Shown: one piece after another, positions 35,401 to 50,400 of the stretch
Layout: each line of letters begins with the position of its first letter
Position numbering within the stretch: the first letter of the stretch is position 1
DNA from: Branchinecta lynchi
Lineage: Eukaryota > Arthropoda > Branchiopoda > Anostraca > Branchinectidae
DNA length: 64,000 nt
Assembly (NCBI GenBank): GCA_023053575.1
Contig: JAKZAP010000012.1
Location: forward strand, 10,354,230-10,418,229
Direction: 5' to 3'
Notes under the pieces: generated by a model
Told to the model about the DNA's origin: nothing
What the model saw: the letters and a program-made list of their open reading frames with translations, nothing else
The model's database searches: none
Made by a program: the position numbers and the translations under genes

Positions 35401-38400
35401 CGGGAATAGGGACCCTATGCCACTAGCTTCCGGATTCCCCATCCCTTCACTCCCCCACGATGGTCGGATCGGGGAAACTACATTAACAAGTCAATCTGTT
35501 CGGGTCCCTGACAAGCCTGTCAAGTTTCATCGTCCTAGCACAGCAGGAAGTACCGAACTCGCGGGATCACTAGAAATTAAGACACCCCCCTCCAACTCCC
35601 CCACAGTGACCGGATCCGGTTCATTTACGTCATTCACGTAACTAGGACTTGTGTTTTTTTCACAACAAGTTTCATCCCGAACCCTCCGGTCTAAGCGTTC
35701 GCCAAAATCTACGGTTCCCCCTATAACTCCCCCCAATGTCACCGGATCCAGTCCGGATTTCAACTGGGACGTCTGAGACACGAGGACTTCCTATAAATCA
35801 ACTTTCATTAAGATCTGGTCACCTGGTCGTAAGTAAAAAAAATTCCTAATTTTTCTGGATTCCCCCTCCCTCCTAGATGCTCGGCTCGGAGGAAGTGACT
35901 ATTTCCAACTTAATCATTTGGGGTCCCTGATACGCCTGCCAAGTTTCATCGTCCTAGCTTATGTGGAAGTGCCCCAACTAGCTAAACCTGGACAGACCAA
36001 CCGACAGACGGACAGAAATTGCGATCGCTTTATGGCACTTGGCCAAACGGCAAGTGCCATAAGAAACGGCTGGTCTTAAGAAAAAATCGACTATTTTGAT
36101 GAAAAATCGACTGTTGCCAAGAAAAAAAAAAATCGACTGTTTATCCGAAAAATCGTGGTGCTTCGCGAAGACTCAGCTATTTCGATCCAGACTCGGATTC
36201 GCGCATCTCTCTGGGAACGGTAATCTGTAAATCCCAGTTTAAGCACAACTCTTACTAGAAATGAACTTTTCACGATAAAGTGGCTCAGAATGTCGTTTTT
36301 CGAAAATGGATTACTTTCCACGAGAAATTAAGGATTTTCTTGTTAGCGCTGGCGCGGGAACTACGTTGAAGAAAACAGGAAAAATCCGTGAGCTATTTAC
36401 TTGGGCCTAGTTGTTTTATTGAGTTTGCGTTCTCAGGACTTGGGGACTTGACAGTAGTTTAGCCGAACGTGCTTTTTTTATCTCAATAATAATCGTTTTT
36501 ATCTGCAAAAACAGTTGGTAAAAATGACCATCCAGTCTGTAAATACCTTGCCCCCCCATAAAACATTTTGGCAAACAACGCCTCTGGGTGTAGCAATATC
36601 CGCTTTTGTTGGGTAGGGTTAAACTTTAAAAACAAGAGCTACGAGCTCATATGGAACTTTTTACGAGTAGGTGCTGCAAGAAAGTAGATGATAAGGTCGC
36701 AAGATACCCCTTTCAACCCCGCTAGGTTCGGACCTAGAAATAGGTTATCTAGTCTCACTCGAGTCTGAGCCCGACTGGCCAACAAGTAACAACACTGCCC
36801 CCCCCCCCATACGCGACGCCCCTGGGGAGTCAAAATGGACAATTATTGCATATTATCAAAACAAAAATTAAAACTTTTTTTTTTTTTTTATTGAACATTC
36901 TTAGACTTCAATTGTAATTTTACATTTACAACTACCTAGTTGCATGTCTAGTTTGTTGAACTGAAGTTTTCGAGATTCTCCAAGCAAATTTTTAGAACGC
37001 CTAATGTCTTGGAGCCAGCGATGCATGACACAAATCTGATGAGGCCTTATTCAGATTAGACCAATCACATTTCACAATTATCTAAGGGTCATTATGCCAT
37101 CTAGCGTAAAAATAGCTCTTTCTGTCCCGTTGCTGCGCTCTCAGATAGGGTATCGAAACTTTCACTTCCCGAGGAAGCCAAGCCACTTCCCGAGCACGGA
37201 TAGAATGCTGAAAGAGAAAGGAAAACAACTTCAGTGAGCCATGAACTTGGCATGAACTGCCCTAGATAGTAGGCCCAATGAACAAAGAAGAAAGATATAA
37301 CTGATACTCTTAAAGATGACAACAACCACATCTCAATTGACTAGCATTTCAGTTGCCAGTTGCCAGTGGGTTTCATAAGGGTGTTCTGAGCTTGGACTTC
37401 ATTTGTTTTGTTGTGCCAGTGTTGTTAAAAAAGATAAATGGAAGGTTTTAGCATGTCTAGTTGATTAATCTAAGGAAAAAGGAAAGTAATCATTTAAGGT
37501 AATGCAACACTAGAATTTAGAAAGAAATAGTTCTGGAATAAACAGGAGCCCAGGAGGGGTATCCAACCTCGAACCTGGTCTAAAAAGGTTGGAAAAAATT
37601 TCACTCCAGTCCTAAAAAGGTCATAACTGTCAAGAAGGAAACCTCGAGTGACCCAGACATGTTACAGACTGCACAGAAATTTCCTTATAAGGTTTTCAGG
37701 CCAAATTCGAGGTCGAATACTCCTCCTGTACATACTTTCTTCTTCCCAATTTTATAAAAACAATTCAGCCAAGCCAACACATACACCAACTCAGAATGTT
37801 ACTTGCAGCATCAATGACTTCAGTGCAAAAAACAAGACAAAATCACAGACTCGGGTACAAGCAAAATCCAGTTAAAACTGTTAGGTTTGACTGGATACAT
37901 CAAAAGAAATTCAAAGTTTACAGTTATATTGAGGTACTAGCGGCTAAGAGTTCCAAAAATACTCCAGTTCCATCATCAAAAATGCTGAGTTTATTGTCAA
38001 ATTATCAACCCAAGGTTGTTGATGTCCTGTTGATCTGCGCACTACAAGACAGAGGTAAAAGGCATTCAGAAAATTACCACATCTACCCAGAATGAGACTG
38101 CGGCTTGGATATAGTAAGACTTTTTCAGTGACTGTTTGCGTGGCACACAGGTGTGTTTTCACATCCAACAAGACCTTTGTGGCTCGTACTGTGGCTCAAA
38201 TTTGACAAACAACTCCTGATATGATTTTAAATTGTGACTTGGATTTAGCTGGAAATTCAAGTTCAGCAGAAAATTAAGTCTGAAACAATAAATATAATTT
38301 ATCAAGTAGACAGACATAAAACTCAAGATCCTTCTAGTAGAATGATAAGGGTGTAAGCCTTATGTTCTATTTATTGTGATTTTACTGGAATTCTATTTTA

Positions 38401-41400
38401 GTTTCTGGGATTTGAAATAACAGCCAGAAGAAGGGACAAAAGGGCATTTTGAGTTTCAACCTGTGGGTTGAGCATGTGGCACATACTGCTGTTTCTGCGA
38501 CAAACACTAACAAATCTGTGGGACACAAACATTCTACAGAAATGCCTAAATAGAATAAGATTCATGTATTAGAATACAAAAGGCATGGACAAAGGAACCA
38601 AAGCCAAAATACAAAACAACGAAAACACCAATGTAAAATGTGGTTTAATGGAGTCATCAGTTTTGGTGTCTACAGCGATAGTGACCACAGAACCAGAGAT
38701 GGGCGAAACCGGATTCGGATTCCAATCCAAGATTCATCCTCTTTGCCAGATTCGAATCTTCTGCTTTCAAGCTTGATTCGGACTCGAATTCCACCCATCC
38801 TCTAGTATTATATCACATTATCTGATTACCTTAGACATCAGTACTTTCTGTCACCTCTGATTTTTAAACTACAACCTATGTACATGATTCGATTTTTGTC
38901 AAGATTGGATTCGGATCAGGATTCGACTCCTCAGCATGAAATGGTGCATTCGGATTCGGATCGAACCTAGCCCTGGATTCGGGTTCGAATCCTTTTATGC
39001 TCGGATTTCTCCATTTCTGCACAGAACTAGTGATCTGACAGAAAACTGACTGAGCTTCAAATGAATAAAAAAAAAGAAGTTGTTTTGGTAATTCACTAGG
39101 AGTCCTGACTGACTGGGGAACAAACAATCACATCTATTTTCCAAAGTGAACAAAGAAGATTCTAAACAGTAAGACAAAATGTATCTCGTTCTAAGTTTTG
39201 TTTATCTTCTGGTAGTTACTACACTGTAAAAAAAAATCCTGCAAGATTTGCTACTGGGATTAATCTTGTCTCTATTGAGATAAGATTATCTCTAATTCGG
39301 ATTGATCTTATCCCAGTAGAGATAGGATTGATCCCAGCAGAGATAAGATTAATCCCAGTAGTAAATACTGCAGTTAACTTTAGTCCGTACTCAGATAAAC
39401 TTTTTACAGTGTACCCTTCAGTATACAGTACAAAGCAAAAAAGGGTGCATGCAGCTCTAACTAGAGGGTAAAGCTATCATACTCCTTGAAACTTTGCATA
39501 CTTCGCGAATGTTTTGAGTACTCCGGCATTGGTGGACAAAGGCCAATCGCATCTGCACTGGTGCAGCCAGTACATTGCAACATTCTTATATTGACGTTTT
39601 GACATCAGTTGTATTTCAGAATATTAAAGCAAAATGGATGTGAATGCCTGAGCTCAAATCATTTTTTTGTCACTTGCCAAAACACACAAAAGAACACATA
39701 CAATGGCCATGCGAAGATATGTGACGAACTGAAATGCAGTTTCCATTGGATCATTTGGAAAATAAGGGACTTACTCATCGGGATAAGGTGGTTCTTGGAA
39801 GTCCAATGTCCCGCACTCATAAGCTGCCATGGTCACTTTGGCTATGTGAGGTCCAAGGTAGAGTAAAAATGTATGCAGCCCAAACCCAAAGCCAGCAGAG
39901 GACAGGAACCCGAGTCCTACCCAGTATAAGCACCATAATACCTTCTTTTCCGTTGACTGGACTAACTGGAAAGAAAAACTGACCGTTAGCAAAAATGATG
40001 ACTCAATTTGTATTACTATTATATTTAATAAGGCAGAATAATTAACCTACGCTTCCAGGTCTATCAAGATTACCACTATTTCACACAAATCATTGACGTT
40101 AAAAAACAAGCTAGATCAGCACGCCATAGTGGCTGTGGTGGTCGAGAGGACCTACGGACTTGATGGAAGGATATACCTCCCTTTTTGGGGTTATCGTTCA
40201 CTGTGTAGGGTCTGGTCCTGGCAATGAAGATGCACAAATTGAACCTCTCGATCTTTCAAAAGATGTCGGCCTCCAAATATGAACTTCTGCTTTATTTGCA
40301 GGCAAGCCACGTCACCTGAAGCAATGAAGGTAACTGTTGAACCTCAATCGTCACTGCTTGACAACATGAACGACATGCGGATTCGAAAAGCCTACTGCGA
40401 CCTCACGTTCCGATTACCTGACGATTCTGAGTTCCCAGTTCACAAGAGCTTCATAGCTGCCCGATCTCAATACTTTGCCAATATGTTGGACAGCGACCTA
40501 ACGGACAAAAAGAGCAACGTCATCAACATAACCACTTTTGATAGTGAGATACTGGAGATCGTCATCAAATATATCTACAGTGGAAGCGTTGAGGTTGAGT
40601 TCACGAACCTAGACCAGGTCCTCCACGCCTTCGAACTAATGCTTCTCACAGGTAGGAGGTGTTACTCTCAATCGGTTTATTTTGATGTCGATACCCTCGC
40701 CCCCCCCCCCTTGATTGACTAGGGTAACGCTTATCTCTGTTAGACTAAAAAAAAAACACTCAACTTTCCATACTATTTCCGATACACGAAAAAAAAAATC
40801 TTGCAGTATTTGCTACTGGGATTAAAATTATCTTTATTTAGATAAGATTACCCCTAATTCGGATAACTCTTATCTCACTAGAGATAAGATTAATCCCTGC
40901 ATCCTTCTTGGGAGAAACTTTTTACAGTGTAGTCTACAGAATAGCTAAAACTAACCTTCGGTATTCTCCCGAATTTAATATTTAAAACAAGAGCTACGAG
41001 CTCATATGGCACTTGTACGAGTAGGCTGTACAAGAAAGTAGATGAAAACGTCACAAAATACACCCGCCATCCAAAAAGGAGGTTCGGAAATAGAAATAGG
41101 ATATTTAGTTTCACTCATTTCTGAGCAGTTCCGGCATCGTCTCGATTGCAAATGCACATGACTGTTCAAACTTTCATCCCAATAAATCCATTTGTTTGAT
41201 CCCTAGACGTGCTACACGATTTCCGGTACTCACTCTATTCCCACCTACCGTGGCCGAATCTGGTTCGGAATAAAAAAAAATCGACCACCTAAAGCATCTT
41301 CGTTTATACCATCTACCAAGTTTCACTCGAATCTGAGCATTTTTGGAAAGTTCCGGTACCCCCCCCCCTTCCCACCAACGTTGTCGGAGCCGGTTCGGGC

Positions 41401-44400
41401 CCACTCTCTTAATTCCCTCATCAAGTTTGACTGAAATTGGAGCATAGCCTATCTGCAAGTTTCCAGTACCCCCCCCCCCCCTACCTTGGCCGAATCCGGC
41501 CCAGACGCCAAATAACAAATCTAGGCCGCATAAACTCGGCACTGTCGAATTGCATCTCATTCGGTCCATCCGTTTGGTTTTTGTGCAAGTCAAAAGTCCC
41601 CCCACCCCCAATTCCCCTAATCGTGGTCGCATATGGTTCGAACGCATGTTTTACATGTCGAGGCCATCGATTCGTATCACCCATGAAGTTTCACTCGAAT
41701 CAGACCACTCGTTCGCAATTTATAGAAGTCCATATTTCTCTTCTCTTGCTCCCCCAAAAATGCTCGGATCTAGGAACGGAAGTTTCCGGGAGTATGTTGT
41801 GTCAGGTTTTTAAGTCAAGATAATTCGGGTCGCTAATATGCCTGCAAAGTTTCGTCGTCGTTTTACATCTGGAACTATTCTAACTCACGACTACCGGAAT
41901 TCCAGGAAACCCCCTCCAACTCCCCCCACAGAGCCCCGAAACCATCTGGCTCCGTCAATTTCATCTAGGCCTAATGCTTGTTCCATCCATTAAGTTTCGT
42001 CCCAATCCCTCTACTTTTAGAGTTTCTTGAGTTTTCCACCCCCCCCCCCCATCCCCACAGGTATCGGACCCGACTCGGACGTGACACTGAACGTCCGAGG
42101 CGATAGCTCACCAGACAAGTTTCATTCAAATCCGATCACCCGTTCAAAAGTTATGCACGCCACTAGATTCCGGACTCCCATCCACCCACTCCCCCCACGA
42201 TGGTCGGGTCGGGGAAACGGCTGTTCTCGAGTCAATCTGTTCGGATCCCTGACATACCTGCCAAGTTTCATCGCCCTAGGACATCAGGAAGTATGCCGAA
42301 CTCGCGGGATCGCTAGAAATCCGGACCCCCACCCCAACTCCCCCACAATGCCCTGATCCGGTCCGGTTATGTCAATGACGTGTCGAGGACCTGTGCTTGT
42401 TTTTCCCACCAAGTTTCATCCCGATCCCTCCACTTTAAGCGTTTCTCAAAATTTCCGGTTCCCTCCTCCAACTCCTCCCAGTGTCATCGGATCCGGTCCG
42501 GTTATGTCAATGACGTGTCTAGGACCTGTGCTTGTTTTTCCCACCAAGTTTCATCCCGATCCCTCCACTTTAAGCGTTTCTCAAAATTTCCGGTTACCTC
42601 CTCCAACTCCCCCCAGTGTCATCGGATCCGGCCTGCATTTAAAGTGAGGTGTCTGAGACACAAGGTCATCCTAAATATCAATTTTCATCAAGATCCGATC
42701 ACCCGTTCAAAAGTTATGCACGCCACTAGATTCCGGACTCCCCATCCACCCACTCCCCCCACGATGGTCGGGTCGGGGAAACGGCTGTTCTCAAGTCAAT
42801 CTGTTCGGATCCTTGACATACCTGCCAAGTTTCATCGCCCTAGGACACCAGGAAGTATGCCGAACTCGCGGGATCGCTAGAAATCCGAACCCCCATCCCA
42901 ACTCCCCCACAGTGCCCTGATCCGGTCCGGTTATGTCAATGACGTGTCTAGGACCTGTGCTTGTCTTTCCCACCAAGTTTCATCCCGATCCCTCCACTTT
43001 AAGCGTTTCTCAAAATTTCCGGTTCCCCACCCCAACTCCCCCACAGTGCCCTGATCCGGTCCGGTTATGTCAATGACGTTTCTAGGACCTGTGGTTGTTT
43101 TTCCCACCAAGTTTCATCCCGATCCCTCCACTTTAAGCGTTTCTCAAAATTTCCGATTCCCTCCTCCAACTTCCCCCAGTGTCATCGGATCCGGCCCGGA
43201 TTTAAAGTGAGGTGTCTGAGACACGAGGTCATCCTAAATATCAATTTTCATCAAGATCCGATCACCCGTTCGCAAGCTAAAAATACCTCAAATTTTGGCT
43301 TCACCCTCCCTCCACTCCCCCCCCCAGATGGTCGAATCGGGGAATTGATGAGTTCCTATTTAAGCTGGTCGGGTCCCAGACATGCCTGTCAATTTCCATC
43401 GTCCCAGCACATCAGGAAGCACGGAACTCGCGGGATCACTACAAATTCGGACTTCTCCCCCCCCCCCCCAACTCCCCCAAAGTGAGCGGATCCGTTCCGG
43501 TTATATCAGTCACGTATCTAGGACTTTTGCTTGTACTTTCCACCAAGTTTCATTCGGATCCCTCCACTCTAAGTGTTTTCCAAGATTTCCGGTTTCCCCC
43601 TCTAACTCCCCCCAGTGTCACCGGATCCGGTCTGGATTTAAAATGGAGGGTCTGAGACACGAAGTCCTTCCATGTATTAAGTTTCATTAAGATCCGATCA
43701 CCCGTTCGTAAGCTAAAAATATCTCATTTTTCCTATTTTTTCCGGATTCCCCCTCCCTCCACTCCCCTCCAGATGGTCGGATCGAGGAAGCGACAATTTC
43801 TAATTTAATCTGGTCCAGTTCCTGATATGCTTGCCAAGTTTCATCGTCCTAGCTTATCTGGAAGTGCCCGAACTAGCAAAACCGGGACCGACAGACCGAC
43901 TGACGGACAGAAATAACAATCGCTATATGGCACTTGAGTAAGCTCAAGTGCCATAAAAAATGTGTTTACACTACTTTTAACAGAAATTACGGAAAACTAA
44001 AATAAAAGTTTTGTTATTATTGCGGTAGCCCCTCGATATAAAGCTCAGTTCTCCTCAACCTATATTTCATCCTGTCTCCGAATATGAAGACTGACCTCGA
44101 TGAACCGGAACAAAACGGTTTGTACAGTAACAATTACTAGACAGTCAACAACTCAAGAGAGTATAATTACAACTACTACTAAGTAAACATGACATATAAT
44201 AGAGTGAGCGAACCTTTCATGCGATGGACAAATATTTGGATTCCATAACGATTTTGACAGACGGGTACTTTAACTGATGGACGGATTTTTTGGCATCCCC
44301 ATCAGTTCCGTACGGATATTTCTCGAATTTGGGAATTAATAGTCATTTTTTATGTTCCCGACCGGCAATGAAATGAGACACCTATAAGTTTAAGTTCTTT

Positions 44401-47400
44401 TAATTGAAAATAAAATAAAATATAGCAGACGAACTCGTTTCCAATCGGAGGCGTCATTTCGCTGAAACCTAAGTGGGGGGCGGGGGGGGGGCGTCTTGGA
44501 CCCCTTGCCGCACGGGTGGTTTGAAGTGCTCGGGCGGGAGGATGGTGAATACCGAAAAATTTACTTGTCGGAAATCTAGCACGGCTGAAGAGCTGGACAG
44601 CTTAGAAACGATAGACAAGAAACGTACTGCACCACATCCGGAAAACTAAACGAACTTCAAGAAACAGACAGGTAAAGGTCATACAAAGCCCCCGCAGCAG
44701 CTGCATGTTTTCTAACAAAACTTAACTACCTCCCGAACCCGAACAAATTTAGGTTTTAAAATGGCCCATCCCCAAAATTCAAAATAAACAGAGCACAACA
44801 GAAGGCGCCGCAAGCAAAAATTTTTGAATTCCTTATGGTCAGATTGCTTTTTTAGATCACAGATAAAGCAAGGGCCACCTATTATAGATCAGCTCATAGT
44901 GTTTGGTCGCGAAACATTTAAAACAGTGTGAGTTATTTAACCGAAAACTGGTACATGACGGTGTTTGGTGCTTCAAGCCGACCCTTTCCAAATAAAATGA
45001 CCATCCGAAACAAAATTGAAACAGAGTAGTCTTGGCTGCAATCCACGTTAAACAAAGATTTAGAACTTTTCTTACCGTTTTACGAAATAAACAAGCTGGG
45101 GTTACGTGGAAAAGGCACTGAGTGTTTGCTGAACCTCTCCCCTTCCTACTTTTATATGTTGTGTTCCTTCGGGGCGATGCCCCCACTTGAACTTCTAAGG
45201 GGGCCCCAGTTATCCAGGAAAAAATCATGATAAATGATACTCAAGGCCATCTTACAAAGATGCAACTCGCATTATCTTCAGATTTCAGACACACAACCAA
45301 CTCAGGCTCAAACTTGCCTTGAAGATTCGATCCTCGAACAATGGGTCATTATCACGGACTAAGAAAGGTCCGATTTTCATGAGTGAACATGGTCAACTGA
45401 AATGACGCAACCAGCTGTCAAGAAACTGATGAGAAACTGATTTTTTGGGGGCTATTTTTATGTTTTTGCTAGGTCACTCTGGGCCCCCTTGAAAGTCCAG
45501 GGGGGGGGGCAGCCCCCCCCCTAAATGACGCCTTTGTTTCAAATACGGAAAGATCTGTGAAATTGCTGCTGATCTGTTCATAAAACTTAATTATTAATTT
45601 TTTTTAGAGCCAGTGAGAGCCCTTGACCAGTCTCTAGCCAGAATGGCGACAGATCATTTTGATGAAGTCGTCGCCGTCGCGGCTAGCTTTCCAAACCTTC
45701 CTGAAACCAACGACAGCCTTGCGGAGGTTCTCTGCGGGCTCGAAGAAAAGAAAAGAACCACAATCATGGAGAAAGCAACTACAGCAATTATGCTCAAAGT
45801 CGCAGACCACGCCGGGAACAGAATCAATGACTTCTTCAACGACGTCATAGAGTGGATGAAGAGAAACATAGAATCAAAGGACTTCTGGAAAGTCTATGCC
45901 ACCCTTGACTTCAACGAACTCCATACGACGAACATCCAGGAACTGGGGATGATAGGAGCCAGAGCAGCCATTGCGGAGTACGACAACGTAGAACTGCTTC
46001 TCGACAAAGTAACGGACGTTATCGTCTACGGTAGAACTCGTAAGATTTACGTGAACTTTGACGTAGCAGATGTAACCACTTCCAACTCTACGCTAGCCGA
46101 ACTAGGTAGCGTTAGGTGGAGAGTGGATGTGTCTAAACAACTTAACAGAAGGATGAACGAAGAAAGTCTTGCCATCTTTCTCTGCTGTTCGCCAGCAGAT
46201 AACGGGCATCTGGAAAGCTACAGCTCCGTTATCCTATGCAATATTGCGGTGCTCAAGAACTCTGGATTAGCTAGAAGGAAGACAGCAAAACATATGTTCA
46301 CAGAAAGTGACGATGGCCAAATATTATTTTTAGTGAGTTGGGACGATCTTATGGACGAGTCGCGTGGTTTCCTGGCCGATGGAAAGGTTCGAATTGAGTT
46401 GGAAATTATCATAGAGCATTCTAATCTGGAGTGGAAATAGCCTACTCTAATTGCGGCGAAGTCACTAACGTACTTTTGGGAGTTGGTACTTTTGTATTAA
46501 ACTAAAAAGAACTCTTGTGAAGTCATTAGTTTTAGGTCAAGGTTCCTACACCGAATATTTTTGTTTATGTACTGGAAGGTTAAAAGTGAACGTCGCACTA
46601 TTTACTGTTTGTGTTTCAATTTTCAAAACCATTTCAATACTGCGAGACCAAAAACTCAGTTTTGACAAATTATTCACGGCTTCGGCTGTTTGAGCCTTTC
46701 CCCAGGCTCATTGACTTCTAGCAAAAACTCGGCAAAATTCAGATTATCGATTTTACGCATCAATAGCATGACAAGCGAAGACTCATCGGGAGCATAATGC
46801 GTATGGAAAATAGTGAATCGCGGCAAGTGAATAGTGAATCGCGGCAAGTGAATAGTGAAATTTGGGTTTCCGGGCTGAGTGCAATTACCAAAGTAGGTTG
46901 GATTATAATTATACACACGACGGGAGTATTCCTACTCTGTATTCCGAGTCTCCACTCGAGTATTCCAACTCAGTACCAACTTCTTTTGGTATATCCTAGG
47001 GATTTCTAGCGCGCAGTTTGCAGAGCAGACTCTTTAGAACAGCCTATGTGAAAATGAGAATTAAGTGACAGAAAAAGAAACAACGGGGAAATCTTTTGAA
47101 GCCCCATGATTTCAGTGTTTGTTTACAAGTGATTTACACTCGCCCTTTTAGGCAGTACAGGGAATATGTTAGTTGATATTATTACGATTCCCAGTTACAG
47201 TGCGAACACACGATCATTATGTAATTACATCTTCATATTGAAAAATATCTCATATCACCGTCTGTTCAAGGCCTTAACCACGTAGAGGGCTCATGATCGC
47301 TCCAAGAACTGTGGCAGATTTTTTCAAAAATACTTGGTCGCATATTCCTGCCGTGCCCACAGACCCGCCCGTCAGCACTTGAGAAAACAAGAGCTACGAG

Positions 47401-50400
47401 CTCATATGGCACTTGTACGAGTAGGCTGTACAAGAAAGTAGATGAGAACGTCACAAAATACACCCGCCATCCAAAAATGCGGTTCGGAAATAGAAATAGG
47501 ATATTTAGTTTCACTCATTTCTGAGCAGTTCCGGCATCGTCTCGATTGTCTGTAGCAAATGCACATGACTGTTCAAACTTTCATCCCAATAAACCCATTT
47601 TAGACGTGCTACACGATTTCCGGTACTCACTCTATCTCCACCTACCGTGGCCGAATCTGGTTCGGAATAAAAAAAATCGACCCCCTAAAGCATCTTTTTT
47701 ATACCATCTATCAAGTTTCACTCGAATCTGAGCATTTTTGAAAAGTTCCGGTACCCCCCCCCCCCCTCCCACCAACGTTGTCGGAGCCGGTTCCGGCCCA
47801 ATCTGTTAATTCCCTGTTCCTGTCCATCAATGCTATATGGCACTTGAGTAAGCTCAAGTGCCATAAAAACCACCCGAAAAGGGTTGCACTACCCAGCAGC
47901 TGCGAAGCCATACCCATGGAAAAAGAAGAGACTATTGACGCTCCTATTTACGTTGGGATCGAAATATGGCAGTTTCTTTTCCTAGTTAGCAATTTAGTTC
48001 GAGACGTCGGTTAGGCACGCGCCGGGCGACTCGAATGGTCAGAAGTTCTGAAATGTCTCCTTTCTGTTTTTATTTATCATTAATTATTATTACACTCGGC
48101 GCCAAGCTTTCAGATTGTCACTATTTCCAAAAAATTTCCCTTTCAAGAAAAGTCTATGGACGTCATTTGTTTCCAGTTCTCAAAATTGGTCGGGTTCGAC
48201 CCTGATCAAGCCCAAATATTTTTCCTCTGGTGAAAAAAATAAGCCCGGTGGCGATTCAAGAGAGAACTGAAATTCTGAGAAAACGAGAACTTACACTGTC
48301 AGACCAGCAATCTTGGCCTCATCAAATTAAGAACATTCTTAACAGATGCGGCCTGTCTGAATTATGGAATGGTGGTGTTGGAACTTCTTTACAGTATGGT
48401 GAAATGTCGCGTAAGGTGGAGCAAATCCTTCGTGATCAGGAAATTCAGGATTGGCAGTGTCGGAAGGCTGAGTCGGTTTCTCTACGGTTTTATGCAAAGG
48501 CAAAAGATGTTTGGGGGGAGGAGGAAATTTATTTTAAAGCTGGGTTGTCGGGAGTAGATTTAAAGTGGATGGTGAGTTTAAGGGGGGGAGGATTAGCTAT
48601 TGGGGAGAAAAGAAGGTTTATAGGAAAAAATAGGTTAAAGAATGGCCCTTACTTTTGCCCAATGTGTGGAAAGGTGGATGAGGATGTGTTCCACTTTATG
48701 TGTGAATGTGAAGGATTGAGTGATTTAAGGGTCGAATTATTTGGGGTGGGAATTACTAGGGAGGAGTGGCTACTAGAAAAAATTGGAAGTACAAATATGG
48801 GGGATATTCGTAAGGTGGCTAGATTCCTCCGCGTTGGTTTGTTCCATAGAGAGCGATTTTTGTAGTCTGTTGTGTTTTTTCTTGTTTTGTTGCCATGACC
48901 CCAAGGGTTTTTTCGTGCAATAAATTCATTCAAATTCATTCATTCATTCATAACAGATAGCACAAGGATGCATCAGTTTTAACACTTAATACTTTATCTG
49001 TTATGGTTTCGTAAACGTCATGCATAACAAGCATTGCCATGAAGAGTCGAAAAACCATTTTGCTGACTTTCCCCATATCATGATGACAAACAAACTAAAA
49101 TAATAAATATAAATGTATTTTCGGCTCTCAATCTTTTTTTTTGTTTGCTCTTCATGTACGCATAGCGTCTGAAAATGTCCCTTCAGCCTAAGCTGACTGC
49201 GAATCACATTTCATAGTGCAAAATGGATACATCAGCTGAATTTTATCAGAGCTAAATTCCGGCCCTTCTTGGCAAGGCTCCTCTTCAGGCTCAAACCGCT
49301 CAAGCTGGAAAATGAAATTCTGCCGAAATATACTCTAATAAAATTTAGCTCACGTATCCGTTTTATATTGTCAAACATAACATCTAACATCCTGACCTAC
49401 TAAGCGTTATCTGTAGAAACCACGCGTCCTTGTCTTATCTATTCTTCTGACACTGTAAGCCCTAGATCTGTCATTTATAGATCCTGTTTGCGGGATCCCG
49501 GGTTCACTATTTACGATCATTGCCATGGCCTCGGGCTTTTTGTGCTTGAAAAGTATTACTAACATTATTTTCGACAGTTTTAAGCTTACCCCGAGGCCCC
49601 AGGGTATTAGTCAAAGAGACTGAACGATTGCAAGAATCCGTCTCTGGTCCCTAGGTAGCTAAGACCCAAGTGCTTGGTCAGGCAAGCCCAGTCTCCAAAT
49701 CTCAAATGAACTTGAATCAAGCATCAGAAGTAGAGTGAAGAAACAAGCGCGTTTGCACGAAATAATTCGGCTACCAAAGAGTAAAAGATAAACGATATGA
49801 CTGATACTTTTGCTAGAAGTTGATCATCATCGCAGAGACTGCACCGATCCAACAAAAACGAATATGATTCAACACCTTAAGTTTAAGTTCTTTTAATTTT
49901 GCAACAAAAAACCCAAATACCAAACATCGTCGCTGACTTTCCATGTTTAGCCATTGTTAGCTGTTAAACCATCGCGGTTTTGCCTGTCATAATTTTTGCA
50001 TTCGCTACTTTTGTTTTCGTGGTTTTTACCGGATGCCACGAACAGTAATACCCAAAACAAGACTACAATTAACACTTGATGTACTATATGCCTCAACTAG
50101 GCCGTTTTCCTGCATTGATTGTTACATAATCTAAGAAACCTGAAGCCGTACTTCGATTTCAGCAGGTAGATCGAAGCTTGTCTCTTTGGCCCGATATCAA
50201 CATTCCAGTTTTGTGGTTGGTATAACAGACTTAGTTTTTCTTTTTTGCCGGATTCCGACTTCTCATTCCTATCAGCTTAGCATCTCTACCGCGGCGTCGA
50301 CACTCGATTTGATGATCCCCTGCATTAGTCTTCACCCATTCGCTCCCGTAAAGGGTCTAAACTAAGCTGAAGTTAAAGCCGCGTTCGATTTTGCTTTGTC

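Noticed and set aside
40279..40323. Upstream in-frame ATG of BTB-MATH gene 1
   Set aside because: A splice acceptor (TTTATTTGCAG) lies between it and 40324. The paralogues start at the position equivalent to 40324.
41174..43690. Series of 60-166 codon frames on both strands
   Set aside because: All are inside the 3-kb family E copy. Frames shift from unit to unit and contain homopolymer-derived Pro/Gly runs.
44857..45228. 123-codon minus-strand frame inside Q as a transposase
   Set aside because: No hAT or other transposase motif is visible. It is mentioned only as a possibility.
45608..46020. BACK domain in the middle of the BTB genes
   Set aside because: The segment is helical and in the right place, but I see none of the usual BACK sequence pattern. 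I left it unnamed.
48230..48865. Host gene encoding a zinc-finger protein
   Set aside because: The CPxC-H-C block at the C-terminus, followed by AATAAA and an (ATTC)n tail, marks it as a LINE 3' end.
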